From Palsa-459 sp035937595 (GTDB lineage Bacteria; Actinomycetota; Acidimicrobiia; Acidimicrobiales; RAAP-2): 52,319 bases of DNA. A program made the position numbers and the translations under genes. The stretch is taken from the NCBI GenBank assembly GCA_035937595.1, contig DASZHS010000060.1, positions 1 to 52,319 of the forward strand, read 5' to 3'. Shown in pieces: positions 17,358 to 25,242 of the stretch. The notes below the pieces were generated by a model, which had not been told where the DNA came from, made no database searches, and worked only from the letters and a program-made list of their open reading frames with translations. Position 1 is the first letter of the stretch; each line of letters starts with the position of its first letter.

Positions 17358-17708
17358 GTGATCTTCGGTGCCCACGTCATTCTCTACAGCAAGGACGCTG
17401 CCGCAGATCGAGCCTTCTTCCGAGACGTGCTCGGCTATCGGTTCGTTGACGCCGGCCACGACTGGCTGATCTTCGCGCTGCCCCCAGCGGAGATGGCTGT
17501 CCATCCGACCGATGAGGATGGCAAGCACGAGCTGTATCTCCTGTGTGACGACCTCGAGGCAGAGATCGCCACGCTCGCGGGGAAGGGGGTCCGATGCTCC
17601 GCTGTGGAGGAGGCGAGGTGGGGGTCCATCACGATGGTTCGTCTTCCAGGCGGCGGCGAGGTGGGTCTCTACCAGCCGAAGCATCCTCTGGCGATCGCAA
17701 GCGCATGA
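17358..17708 (+). CDS. VOC-family (glyoxalase/bleomycin-resistance fold) protein
   Basis: 116 residues, a single vicinal-oxygen-chelate module pair (beta-alpha-beta-beta-beta twice). The N-terminal HVILYSKDAAADRAFFRDVLGYRFVDAG is typical, followed by LIFALPPAEMAVHP, HELYLLCDDLEAEIATLAGKGV and a last strand VRLPGGGEVGLYQPKHP. Candidate metal ligands are His6, the His of HELYLL and the Glu of GEVGLYQP. The substrate is unknown. GTG 17358 is preceded by AGGAGGTGA, a nine-base match to the 16S anti-Shine-Dalgarno, the strongest ribosome site in the window and unlike the leaderless neighbours. Confidence 0.85.
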   Translation: MIFGAHVILYSKDAAADRAFFRDVLGYRFVDAGHDWLIFALPPAEMAVHPTDEDGKHELYLLCDDLEAEIATLAGKGVRCSAVEEARWGSITMVRLPGGGEVGLYQPKHPLAIASA

Positions 17709-18021
17709 TCCGCCTCGAGCACCGAGCGCCGGCATCCGGAACGCCGACGGGACGACGCGCGCTCTGTGGGCGGAGCCCTTCGGTCCATCTCGCCTGATCA
17801 ATCCCGGCAGTGCTGTCCGCCTGCCGGATCCCTGGATGGCGCCCGATGCGATGGTCATGTACGTGCATCGCGACGTGCATCGCCACGTTCATCGCTGTTC
17901 GCGTTTCACGCTCTCCGCGGCCGACAGCGGTGCTGGGTTGGCCTACGGTCGCTAACCCCAGGCTGACACGAACTCACCTCGAACCCTTGGCCGCCGCCAG
18001 AGGGATCCGTAGGATCAAGCC
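17709..18021 (+). other. Gene-poor stretch with a short 12-base tandem repeat
   Basis: I see no convincing gene here. At 17861-17896 there are three tandem copies of a 12-base unit, ACGTGCATCGC plus one variable base (third copy has T for G at position 5). The unit length is a multiple of three, so it could be the remnant of a coding repeat, but the surrounding frames are short and Arg-rich. The end of the stretch holds the promoter of the 37-residue ORF. Confidence 0.4.
18010..18015 (+). promoter_or_regulatory. Putative -10 box (TAGGAT) of the 37-residue ORF
   Basis: TAGGAT is followed by CAAGCC and then ATG 18022. The six-base gap equals that of other leaderless candidates here. Confidence 0.4.
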
Positions 18022-18135
18022 ATGTCAGACAAGCGCGATCCGATCCCCGACACCGTGAGCGATTCCGGTGTGGAGGGAGGCGTGGACGAGCCCAACGAGG
18101 ACGGGCCGGACGACGCCGAGGAGCGAGAAGCCTGA
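18022..18135 (+). CDS. Small acidic protein, 37 residues, function unknown
   Basis: The frame runs from ATG 18022 to TGA 18133-18135 and encodes a very acidic peptide (starts MSDKRDPIPDTVSDSG and ends in a run rich in Asp and Glu, DDAEEREA). It has no signal sequence, membrane segment or cysteine. The evidence that it is real is the coding-like composition and a -10 box spaced exactly six bases from the ATG. No Shine-Dalgarno is present. I do not recognise a family. It stands alone between a gene-poor stretch and a convergent reductase-like gene. Confidence 0.45.
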   Translation: MSDKRDPIPDTVSDSGVEGGVDEPNEDGPDDAEEREA

Positions 18136-18232
18136 GCCTGCTGCTCGGTCGGCGCTCTCGGCGGATCGCCTGATCAGTCACCGCGCCCGGCTCGCTTGGC
18201 ACGCTGACGCCAGCTGCACGGACCGTCGGACG

Positions 18233-18832
18233 CTACGTCGTCCCAGTCTGCGGCTCGTAGGTGAGGAGCAGCACCCCGGTGGTCGTCGGGGTGCACGCGG
18301 TGAGCCGCAGCGACCGTGGTTCGGTGTACGTCCGGAACAGCCGCTTGCCCGCACCGAGCACGATGGGGTGCACCATGATCCGGTAGACATCCACCAGATC
18401 GTTGGCGATGAGCGTCTGCACCAGCTCCCCGCTCCCCAGGACGGTGACGTAGCCCTCGCCTTCGGACTTGAGCGCATGCACCGCCGCAGCGACGTCGGTG
18501 TCGATGACGTGGCTGTTTGCCCACTCGATGTTCTCCTGGTGCAGCGTCCTCGTCGCCACGTACTTCGGGGTGGTGTTGAGGCTCGCGGCGATCGGATTCT
18601 CCGCTGGTTCGTGCGGCCAGTGCGCCGCCATGTGCTCGTACGTCTTCCTGCCGAACAGGTACGCCGAGGTCTGGGCGATGCCTTGCCCGGCCTGTTGCGC
18701 CAGCACCTCGTCGCCGTAGGGGGCGCTCCAGCCGCCATGCTCGAAGCCGCCCTCGCGGTCCTCATCGGGACCGCCAAGGCCCTGCATGACGCCGTCGAGG
18801 GTGACGAACTCGACCACTCCCAGCTTCCGCAT
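18233..18832 (-). CDS. Dihydrofolate reductase-like (RibD C-terminal domain) protein
   Basis: 199 residues with the RibD_C/YwjB-type fold. It begins KLGVVEFVTLDGVMQGLGGP, contains LFGRKTYEHMAAHWP, and ends with the conserved GSGELVQTLIANDLVDVYRIMVHPIVLGAGKRLF and LTYEP. Proteins of this group are annotated as dihydrofolate reductase family; the natural substrate is generally unknown, and they are common single genes in soil actinobacteria. ATG 18832 has AAGGGGG upstream with a 5-base gap. No neighbours in the same operon. Confidence 0.85.
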   Translation of the reverse strand: MRKLGVVEFVTLDGVMQGLGGPDEDREGGFEHGGWSAPYGDEVLAQQAGQGIAQTSAYLFGRKTYEHMAAHWPHEPAENPIAASLNTTPKYVATRTLHQENIEWANSHVIDTDVAAAVHALKSEGEGYVTVLGSGELVQTLIANDLVDVYRIMVHPIVLGAGKRLFRTYTEPRSLRLTACTPTTTGVLLLTYEPQTGTT

Positions 18833-18968
18833 GCTGCCCCCTTCCCGGCACGCTCAGTCTGGCAAGGGATCGCCCTCGGCCCCGCACTTGGTCTTGACCC
18901 GGCTCGAACCTCCACGGCCCTGATCTGCTGGTCGGTCTCGTTGCGCCCTCGCCACGGGCGTCGTCGGA

Positions 18969-19613
18969 CTAGATGGGCACCGCCACCTGCTGCGCCGTGA
19001 TGCCGTGGACGCAGATCTTGTTCGCCCCTAGGTCCCGACGAAGGAGCGCAAGCTGAGCGCCCGTGAGTCGCACCACGTCGATCTCCTCGCAGTTGGACGT
19101 GATCGTCGGCCCGTAGCCTGCGACGTCGATGCCCTCGCGGCCGAGACCGGTGCCCTGGGCATTGAGCTCGTGTTGCACCGCACTGAGCGACGAGAGCGTG
19201 TTGGCGCACCGGTGGTAGCTGACGGAGCCCTCTGGTGCGAGCTTGGCGACTTCGACCCTCAGTCGGCGCGGGAGGGCGGTCGCGTAGACGTTGATCGTCG
19301 CGTTGTCGTCGCTCAGGGTGATGCCGCTGGACACCGCGGAGAAGTGCCTCGTCAGCAGGAGGTTGATGCGCCCGGCCGCGTCGATGGTCGCCGGGTACGG
19401 GGCACCCTTGTACCGCCCACGTCCCTGGTTCGGCAGCGTGACCGGGTGGGCGATCGTGACCTGCGCGCACGGATGGCCGCCCCACGACCCGATGAGGACT
19501 GGCGCGGGTGACGACACCACCGAGTCGACCGTCCCTGCGGCGACCGCGAGCGCGACGACGATGAGACCAGCGACGAGCCGCCATCGCGTGCTCACGCCGA
19601 GCACTTCCCGCAC
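18969..19613 (-). CDS. Secreted protein of unknown function
   Basis: Up to 214 residues. A positively charged start is followed by a hydrophobic helix (WRLVAGLIVVALAVAAGTV), so it is exported or membrane-anchored. The mature part contains four cysteines (GGHPCAQV, HRCAN, SNCEE, KICVHG), suggesting two disulfides outside the cell. There is no known motif. Start: GTG 19613 gives the longest product, while GTG 19595 (VSTRWRL) would give a more usual signal-peptide start. It stands alone; neighbours on the same strand are more than 120 bases away. Confidence 0.6.
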   Translation of the reverse strand: MREVLGVSTRWRLVAGLIVVALAVAAGTVDSVVSSPAPVLIGSWGGHPCAQVTIAHPVTLPNQGRGRYKGAPYPATIDAAGRINLLLTRHFSAVSSGITLSDDNATINVYATALPRRLRVEVAKLAPEGSVSYHRCANTLSSLSAVQHELNAQGTGLGREGIDVAGYGPTITSNCEEIDVVRLTGAQLALLRRDLGANKICVHGITAQQVAVPI

Positions 19614-19741
19614 GCACGCCGCGGAGGACGATCCACGCGATCCACGGTAGTTCCGCCGGATCCATGATGATCGAAGCCCTGATGACCGACGCGGCCCGCG
19701 CCACCGTCGGGATGTGTCAGCGTCGGTGCGAACGCACCGCG

Positions 19742-20260
19742 TCAGCGGCCACCGAGCCGGGCCGTCCCGTCGAGCAGCTCACGAGCCATGTCCAGGTGCC
19801 CGGCGTGCCGCGCCGTCTCCTCGATCATGTGCAGCACGACCCAACGGACGTTCGGCGGCTCGAACCCGAGCCCGTGCTTGCCCCGCGGTGCGGCCGAGAG
19901 GGGGGTCGTCGCGAGCACCGCCTCGGACTGCGCACACTGGTCGCGGTAGAACGCGATGATCTCGGCCGAGGGCTCGTCGGTCGTGAACACCACGGTCATG
20001 GGGTCATACGGCGGTCGATCCTCGGTGAGGTCGCCCGGCAGCTCGGGCTGCTCGCCTTCGACGACGCCCTGGAACCAGTGCCACTCGGCGCCGCCCAGGT
20101 GCTCCACCATCCCGGCCGGGGTCCAGCCCGTGGGCACCACCGACCGGTGCCACGCCGCCTCGTCCAGTCCTTCGACGATGGCCAGCACGGTCGCTCGCTG
20201 GCCACGGAGGAAGTCCCGAAGCAGCTCGTCGCCGGCATCGCCCCCGTGGTCCCCACTCAC
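19742..20260 (-). CDS. DinB-like (DUF664) protein
   Basis: About 172 residues with the four-helix DinB/DUF664 pattern: LLRDFLRGQRATVLAIVEGLDEAAWHRSVVPTGWTPAGMVEHLGGAEWHWF, then a final histidine in HMIEETARHAGHLDMARELLDG. Three histidines (HLGG, HMIEE, RHAGH) match the metal triad of this family, which includes thiol S-transferases for mycothiol or bacillithiol. GTG 20260 is chosen because GAGGAG lies 7 bases before it; GTG 20266 and a longer start at 20344 are possible. The substrate is unknown. Confidence 0.8.
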   Translation of the reverse strand: MSGDHGGDAGDELLRDFLRGQRATVLAIVEGLDEAAWHRSVVPTGWTPAGMVEHLGGAEWHWFQGVVEGEQPELPGDLTEDRPPYDPMTVVFTTDEPSAEIIAFYRDQCAQSEAVLATTPLSAAPRGKHGLGFEPPNVRWVVLHMIEETARHAGHLDMARELLDGTARLGGR

Positions 20261-20516
20261 ATCCACTCTCCTCACGCGCGGCGGGTGCACGGCAGGCGGT
20301 CGGCCACACTGCTCCCGGGTGACGTCGGCGGTCACTCTACCCACCGGACCTCCTCCAAAGAATGTGACGCAGGTGCGGCACGGCTGCGATCAGGGGACCG
20401 GACGGCGCACGCACGCGTCGACGCAGAGAGCGCCCAGAACGCACGCTCGACTGGGACGCCGCTGCCTCGCCCACCGGGTGGGACGCGCATGATGGGCACG
20501 CCCCGCCTCGATCGAT

Positions 20517-20522
20517 GACTAT
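20517..20522 (+). promoter_or_regulatory. Putative -10 box (GACTAT) of the CDF transporter gene
   Basis: GACTAT, six bases (GGGCGG), then GTG 20529. The conserved -11A and -7T are present. No Shine-Dalgarno, so a leaderless message is likely. Confidence 0.35.
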
Positions 20523-20528
20523 GGGCGG

Positions 20529-21443
20529 GTGAGCGCGCCCCAACCGTTGCACGCGCATCAGCCGTCCGCGGACGCCCAGCGCCTCCGCGTCGCGCTCGCG
20601 CTCGTGTCGACGTTCATCGTCGTCGAGATCGCAGTCGGCGTCGTGGCGAGATCGCTGGCGCTGTGGGCAGACGCCGGCCACCTCCTGGTCGACGCGGGTG
20701 CGCTCGCCGGCGCGCTCTGGGCCATGCGCGTGGCGACCCGCCCAGCGACCACGAGGTGGACGTTCGGACTGAAGCGAGCCGAGATCCTGGCGGCGGCGGC
20801 GAACGGCGTCACCCTGCTCGTCGTCGGCGTGGTGCTCGCCGTCGAGGCGGTCCAGCGCCTCATCCATCCGGCGCACGTGCGTGGTGGCGCGATGGTCGTC
20901 GTGGCCGCGGTCGGGGTGGGGGTCAACGTCGCCGCGGCGGCGGTGCTGGCCAAAGGTTCGGTGCGATCGATGAACGTGCGTGCGGCGTACCTGCACGTCC
21001 TCACGGATCTCTTCGGCCTGCTCGCGACGGCCGTCGCGGGCGCCGTGATCCTCGGGACCGGCTGGAACCGCGCGGACCCGCTGGCGTCGCTCGCCGTCGT
21101 CGGTGTCGTGCTCTTCGCCGCGTGGCGACTCCTGCGGTCGTCCGGCCACGTGCTGCTCGAGGGCACCCCCGAGGCCGTCGACCTCGACGAGGTGCGGCGG
21201 CACCTCGAGGCCCTCGACGAGGTCGTCGCGGTCCACGACCTGCACGCGTGGGTCGTGACCTCGGATCAGCCCGCGGTCACCGCCCACGTGGTCGTCACCG
21301 ACGAGTGCCTCGCCGACGGCTCGGCGGGTCGGCTGCTCGATCGCATCCAGGCGTGTCTCTCGAGCCACTTCGACGTCGCGCACTCGACCTTCCAGATCGA
21401 GGCCCTGCGCCATCTCGACCACGAGCGCGGGCTCCACGACTGA
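20529..21443 (+). CDS. Cation diffusion facilitator (CzcD-like Zn/Co/Cd exporter)
   Basis: 304 residues with six membrane helices and a cytoplasmic C-terminal domain. The metal site is visible in ALWADAGHLLVDAGAL (helix 2: Asp48, His51, Asp55) and in AYLHVLTDLFGLLAT (helix 5: H-x-x-x-D). This is the CzcD pattern for zinc. The C-terminal region HLEALDEVVAVHDLHAWVVTSDQPAVTAHVVV is the ferredoxin-like dimer domain. A histidine-containing short N-tail (HAHQ) is present, but there is no long His-rich loop. Exchange of Zn2+ or Co2+ for protons across the cytoplasmic membrane is expected. No metal-responsive regulator adjoins it. Confidence 0.92.
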   Translation: MSAPQPLHAHQPSADAQRLRVALALVSTFIVVEIAVGVVARSLALWADAGHLLVDAGALAGALWAMRVATRPATTRWTFGLKRAEILAAAANGVTLLVVGVVLAVEAVQRLIHPAHVRGGAMVVVAAVGVGVNVAAAAVLAKGSVRSMNVRAAYLHVLTDLFGLLATAVAGAVILGTGWNRADPLASLAVVGVVLFAAWRLLRSSGHVLLEGTPEAVDLDEVRRHLEALDEVVAVHDLHAWVVTSDQPAVTAHVVVTDECLADGSAGRLLDRIQACLSSHFDVAHSTFQIEALRHLDHERGLHD

Positions 21444-21486
21444 CGGTCCGAGCCCGGCGACGGTCGGTGCGGAATACCTGCAGATG

Positions 21487-21500
21487 CCGGCATATGCCGG
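21487..21500. promoter_or_regulatory. 14-base perfect palindrome upstream of the acyl-ACP desaturase
   Basis: CCGGCATATGCCGG reads the same on both strands. It lies in the 179-base gap between the CDF gene and the desaturase gene, 123 bases before the desaturase start. Size and symmetry suit a TetR- or GntR-type operator. No regulator gene is next to it. Confidence 0.35.
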
Positions 21501-21622
21501 ACGTTCCCCGGAGGCCGCGCCGGTGTGCAAGCCTGTGGCATGCGCCGCTCTTGTGATCGGCGTGCGCCTTCGGCGCCGCCGCCGTTCGCGCCTCGCGGCG
21601 GGACAGCGAGCCTCATCAGGTA

Positions 21623-22540
21623 ATGGACAAGGACGAAGAGCTAAAGCGCGACCGAGCGATGCTGGTCGAGCTCGAGGAGCCCACCGCCAAGCTCCTCTCA
21701 CGACACCTGGGCGCGGCACGGACCTGGTACCCCTTCGAGGACGTTCCCTGGGACCACGCGACGGACTTCTCCCGCGACGAGTGGGACGAGGGCGTCTACC
21801 CGCTCTCTGAGGGCATACGCAGCGCGATCCTCGTGAACCTGCTCACCGAGGACAACCTTCCGTACTACACCCACTCGTTGCTCGTGAACGTCCCCGACAG
21901 CCACCCGCTCCGGGAGTGGACCGGTCGCTGGACCGCCGAGGAGTGGCGACACTCCGCCGCGATGCGCGACTGGGTCCTCGCGACGAGGGCGATCGACCCG
22001 TGGCGGCTCGAGGACGACCGCATGGTGCAGATGACGACGGGGATCGTTCCGAGCGCCGACATGCTGGCGGACACGCTGGCCTACGTCTCGTTCCAGGAGC
22101 TCGCGACCCAGGTGGCCCACCGCAACACGGGCCAGGCACTCGACCGCACGCTGCGGGGGAAGAAGATCATGTCGCAGATCGCGGGCGACGAGGGGCTGCA
22201 CCACGCGTTCTACCGTGACCTCGCCAGCGCGGCGATCGAGATCGACCCGAGCCTCATGGTCATCGCGATCTGCCGCCGCTTGCGCGAGTTCCGGATGCCC
22301 GGCCAGGGCATCCCCGGCTTCGCGGCGCACGAGCAGGCGATCGCGCTCGCGGGCATCTTCGACGCGAGCCAGTACGTCCACCAGGTGGTGCACCCGACGC
22401 TGGCGGCGTGGCGTCTCGACGAGCTGTCGGGCCTCGACGCCCAGGCCGAGCGCGCACGGGAGCGGATCCGCAGGACGGTCTCGGCCCTCACGCGCATCGC
22501 CGCCACGATGGCGGCCGCGACGGCGACACCGACGGTCTGA
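21623..22540 (+). CDS. Soluble acyl-ACP desaturase (fatty acid desaturase type 2, DesA-like)
   Basis: 305 residues. It introduces a double bond into acyl-carrier-protein-bound fatty acids using a carboxylate-bridged di-iron centre. The two iron-binding signatures are visible: WTAEEWRHSAAM (E-E-x-R-H) around residue 110 and IAGDEGLHHAFY (D-E-x-x-H-H) around residue 195. Further acidic ligands come from LTEDNLPYYTH and the FQELATQVAHRN helix. The ferritin-like helical composition is normal. ATG 21623 is preceded by only a weak CAGG. Mycobacterial DesA1/DesA2 are close relatives by motif. The electron donor is not encoded nearby. Confidence 0.92.
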   Translation: MDKDEELKRDRAMLVELEEPTAKLLSRHLGAARTWYPFEDVPWDHATDFSRDEWDEGVYPLSEGIRSAILVNLLTEDNLPYYTHSLLVNVPDSHPLREWTGRWTAEEWRHSAAMRDWVLATRAIDPWRLEDDRMVQMTTGIVPSADMLADTLAYVSFQELATQVAHRNTGQALDRTLRGKKIMSQIAGDEGLHHAFYRDLASAAIEIDPSLMVIAICRRLREFRMPGQGIPGFAAHEQAIALAGIFDASQYVHQVVHPTLAAWRLDELSGLDAQAERARERIRRTVSALTRIAATMAAATATPTV

Positions 22541-22587
22541 CCGGGCGCCGGGGGTCCACCCGCGGGGCTCGTCGCATCCGTGCTGGG

Positions 22588-22593
22588 TACGGT
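22588..22593 (+). promoter_or_regulatory. Putative -10 box (TACGGT) of the exported repeat protein
   Basis: TACGGT, six bases (GCCTCC), then GTG 22600. This choice also gives a proper export signal directly after the start. Leaderless geometry. Confidence 0.4.
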
Positions 22594-22599
22594 GCCTCC

Positions 22600-23928
22600 G
22601 TGGCACCCCCGCGTCCCTCGGTGCTGCGAAGGAACCGCCGGGCGCTCCTCGCCGCCGTCGCGTGCACCGGCGCCGTCGTGCCCGTGACGTGGGGCCCGTC
22701 CGCACGCGCCGCGACCGCGTCCATCGGGCCCTCCGTCCTCGTGCGTCCGCCCGCGGACGCCGCCGCTGCTCCGGTCGCCTCGTTCGACGCGATCGCGTGC
22801 GGGTCGTCCACGGTCTGTGTCGCGGTAGGGCGCTACGAGGCAGCCTCAGCCCGCGGCCTCCCCTTCGCCGCGACGATGACCGCGAGGGGCTGGTCGCGCG
22901 CGGTGAGCGTCGCCCCACCCGCCGGCCGCGCTGGTGCGCACAGCACGGCAGGTCTCGCCGCCGTGGCGTGCCCGAGCGCGACGGCGTGCGTCGCCGTCGG
23001 CAGCTACGTGGACGCCGCCGGCAACGAGCGTCCGATGGTCGCCAACGAGCTCGCCGGCACCTGGTCCGCCGCCGTCCCGGTCGCCCTGCCCGCGGCCGCG
23101 GCGGCCACCAACGAGCAGGCCCAGCTCGACGCGGTCTCGTGCGCCGCGGTGGGCAGCTGCGTGGCCGCGGGCGTCTACACCACCGCCACGGGCGCGGTGC
23201 GGCTGATGGCGGCCACGTCGATCGCGGGCAGCTGGGGCGCGGCCGTATCGATCGCCCTCCCCGCCGACGCCGGCTCGGTGCCCCGCACCCCCGGTGCCGT
23301 CGCGCTCTCGGGGATCTCGTGCGCGGCCACGACCGACTGCGTCGCGGTCGGCGACTACCTCGACGCCGCTGGTGGCTACGCCCCGATCCACGTGACGCTC
23401 ACAGCCGGCGCCTGGGGCCAAGCGCGCCGGGTGCACGTCGCCCTGCGGGCGCGCCTCGTCTCGACGGCCGACCTCGCCGCGGTGTCGTGCGCCACGCCGA
23501 CCGCCTGCGTCGCCGTCGGTGGGGCCGCGAACCTGGCCGGCCGGCCCGTGGAGATCGCGGCCGCCCAGGCGGCGGGCGGATGGGGCGTCGCCGTCGCCTC
23601 CGGTCGCCTGCCCGCGACGCAGCCACACCTCCTCGGCGCGCGGCTCGACGGCGTCACCTGCCCCGCGGTGGGGTCGTGCCTCGCCGTCGGCGCGGCGACG
23701 ACGGCGACGGGCCAGACCGTCGCCCTCGTGCGCGACCAGCACGTCCAGTGGGCGCTGTCGCAGGAGGTGCGCGCGCCGCGTGCGTTCGGCCCCGCCACGT
23801 CGGCGCTGCTGCGCGCCGTTGCCTGCGTCCAGGCGACGCGCTGCGTCGCGGTGGGGTCCGTCACCACGACGTCGCGGAGCGGCACGGTGATCGACGCACG
23901 GCCGTTCGCGACGCTGCTGACGCTCTAG
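22600..23928 (+). CDS. Exported protein with seven Cys-pair repeats, probable seven-bladed beta-propeller
   Basis: 442 residues. The N-terminus has RRNRRALLAAVACTG followed by a hydrophobic stretch and an ARA-A cleavage site; the NRRALLA motif suggests Tat export, though Sec is possible. The mature part is seven repeats of about 55-60 residues. Each opens with a pattern like L-x-A-V-S-C, 6-8 residues, C-V-A-V-G-x-Y, and (except the last) continues to G-x-W. Openings include FDAIACGSSTVCVAVG, LAAVACPSATACVAVG, LDAVSCAAVGSCVAAG, LSGISCAATTDCVAVG, LAAVSCATPTACVAVG, LDGVTCPAVGSCLAVG and LRAVACVQATRCVAVG. Each repeat can form its own disulfide. Seven W/Cys repeats suit a beta-propeller. The role is unknown; binding of a surface or extracellular ligand is a guess. 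Confidence 0.75.
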   Translation: MAPPRPSVLRRNRRALLAAVACTGAVVPVTWGPSARAATASIGPSVLVRPPADAAAAPVASFDAIACGSSTVCVAVGRYEAASARGLPFAATMTARGWSRAVSVAPPAGRAGAHSTAGLAAVACPSATACVAVGSYVDAAGNERPMVANELAGTWSAAVPVALPAAAAATNEQAQLDAVSCAAVGSCVAAGVYTTATGAVRLMAATSIAGSWGAAVSIALPADAGSVPRTPGAVALSGISCAATTDCVAVGDYLDAAGGYAPIHVTLTAGAWGQARRVHVALRARLVSTADLAAVSCATPTACVAVGGAANLAGRPVEIAAAQAAGGWGVAVASGRLPATQPHLLGARLDGVTCPAVGSCLAVGAATTATGQTVALVRDQHVQWALSQEVRAPRAFGPATSALLRAVACVQATRCVAVGSVTTTSRSGTVIDARPFATLLTL

Positions 23929-23958
23929 CGGCGACCGTGCGGCGGGGCGACGGGCGAC

Positions 23959-25242
23959 TCAGGGGAACAGGCCGCGCAGCGCGATCGCCTCGGCGATCCG
24001 CTCGACGCCGACGGCGACGGCCGCCTGGCGCATCGGGACCTTGAGCGTCTCGGCGCGGTCGTAGACGTGGTTGAACGCATCGACCATCGTCGTCTGGAGA
24101 CGTCGCTTGAACACGTCGCGCTCCCACGGGATCCCCTGGAGGTCCTGGGCCCACTCGAAGTAGGACGCGACGACGCCGCCGGCGTTCGCGAGCACGTCGG
24201 GGACCGAGACGACGCCACGCTTGTCGAGGATCGCCTCTGCGCCGCGCGTCGTCGGTCCGTTGGCCGCCTCGACCAGCACCTTCGCCGACATGGACGTCGC
24301 GACGGCCTCGTCGATCGAGCCGCCGAGCGCGGCGGGGACCGCGAGGTCGGAGGGCACCGAGAACAGCGCCTCCTGGCTGATCGCCTCGGCGCTCTCGAAG
24401 CCCGCGACGGTCCCGGTGGCGAGCACGTGCTCGTGGAGCGCGGCGGGCAGGATGCCCTCGTCGTTGTGGATCGCGCCGCAGACGTCGGCCACGCCGACGA
24501 TCCGCATGCCCATGTCGTGGAGCAGGTCCAGCAGCGGCGCGCCGACCTTCCCGTAGCCCTGGACGACCGCGCGGGCGCCGCGCACGTCGATGCCGAGCCG
24601 CTCGAAGATGGCCCGCGACACGATCGCCACCCCGACCGACGTCGCCCCGGCGTGGCCGTGGGTCCCGCCGATCGCCACCGGCTTGCCCGTGACGACGCCG
24701 GGCGTCGAGTGGCCGCGGATCATCGAGATCGTGTCCATCACCCAGGACATCACCTGGGGGTCGGTGTTCACGTCGGGCGCCGGGATGTCGCGGTCGGGAC
24801 CGAGGATCGCCGCGATGTCGAAGGTGTAGCGCCGCGTGAGCCGCTCGAGCTCGCCGCGCGACATCGCGAGGGGATCGCACTTGACGCCGCCCTTCGCTCC
24901 CCCGAAGGGGATGTTGACCACGGCGCACTTGATCGACATGTCGGCCGAGAGCGCGCAGATCTCGTTGACGTCCACGCTCGGGTGGAAGCGCAGCCCGCCC
25001 TTGCCGGGGCCACGGCTGGAGTCGTGCTGGATCCGCCAGCCCTTGAACATCTCGACGCTGCCGTCGTCGAGGCGCACCGGGATCGCGACCTCCAAGATGC
25101 GCTCGGGCACGATGATCATCTTCGTGGTGCCCTCGTCGAGGTGCAGCAGCTGCGCGGCCTCCTCGAGGAGCGAGACGACCTCCGCCCAGGCGTTGTGCGA
25201 GGTGCTGTCCAGCCCCTCGGGGAAGTCGAGATTCGTGCCCAT
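23959..25242 (-). CDS. gdhA: Glu/Leu/Phe/Val dehydrogenase (NAD(P)-glutamate dehydrogenase type)
   Basis: 427 residues. Catalyses oxidative deamination of glutamate (or reverse). Catalytic lysines are in SSRGPGKGGLRFHPSVD (Lys81), SIKCAVV (Lys105) and PFGGAKGGVKCDP (Lys117). The dinucleotide fold starts at VVQGYGKVGAPL. AAALGGSIDE and VEAANGPTT are the usual substrate-domain blocks. Length and motifs match the catabolic RocG/GudB-like hexameric group better than the 449-residue NADP enzyme. ATG 25242 begins the family-like N-terminus; an upstream ATG at 25281 would add 13 residues. Two GTGATCAC palindromes flank the start region (separate entry). Stand-alone gene. Confidence 0.9.
   Translation of the reverse strand: MGTNLDFPEGLDSTSHNAWAEVVSLLEEAAQLLHLDEGTTKMIIVPERILEVAIPVRLDDGSVEMFKGWRIQHDSSRGPGKGGLRFHPSVDVNEICALSADMSIKCAVVNIPFGGAKGGVKCDPLAMSRGELERLTRRYTFDIAAILGPDRDIPAPDVNTDPQVMSWVMDTISMIRGHSTPGVVTGKPVAIGGTHGHAGATSVGVAIVSRAIFERLGIDVRGARAVVQGYGKVGAPLLDLLHDMGMRIVGVADVCGAIHNDEGILPAALHEHVLATGTVAGFESAEAISQEALFSVPSDLAVPAALGGSIDEAVATSMSAKVLVEAANGPTTRGAEAILDKRGVVSVPDVLANAGGVVASYFEWAQDLQGIPWERDVFKRRLQTTMVDAFNHVYDRAETLKVPMRQAAVAVGVERIAEAIALRGLFP

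Noticed and set aside
15873..20345. Integrative element with attL/attR at tRNA-Arg
   Set aside because: I found no integrase, excisionase, relaxase or phage gene and no second copy of the tRNA 3' end by eye.
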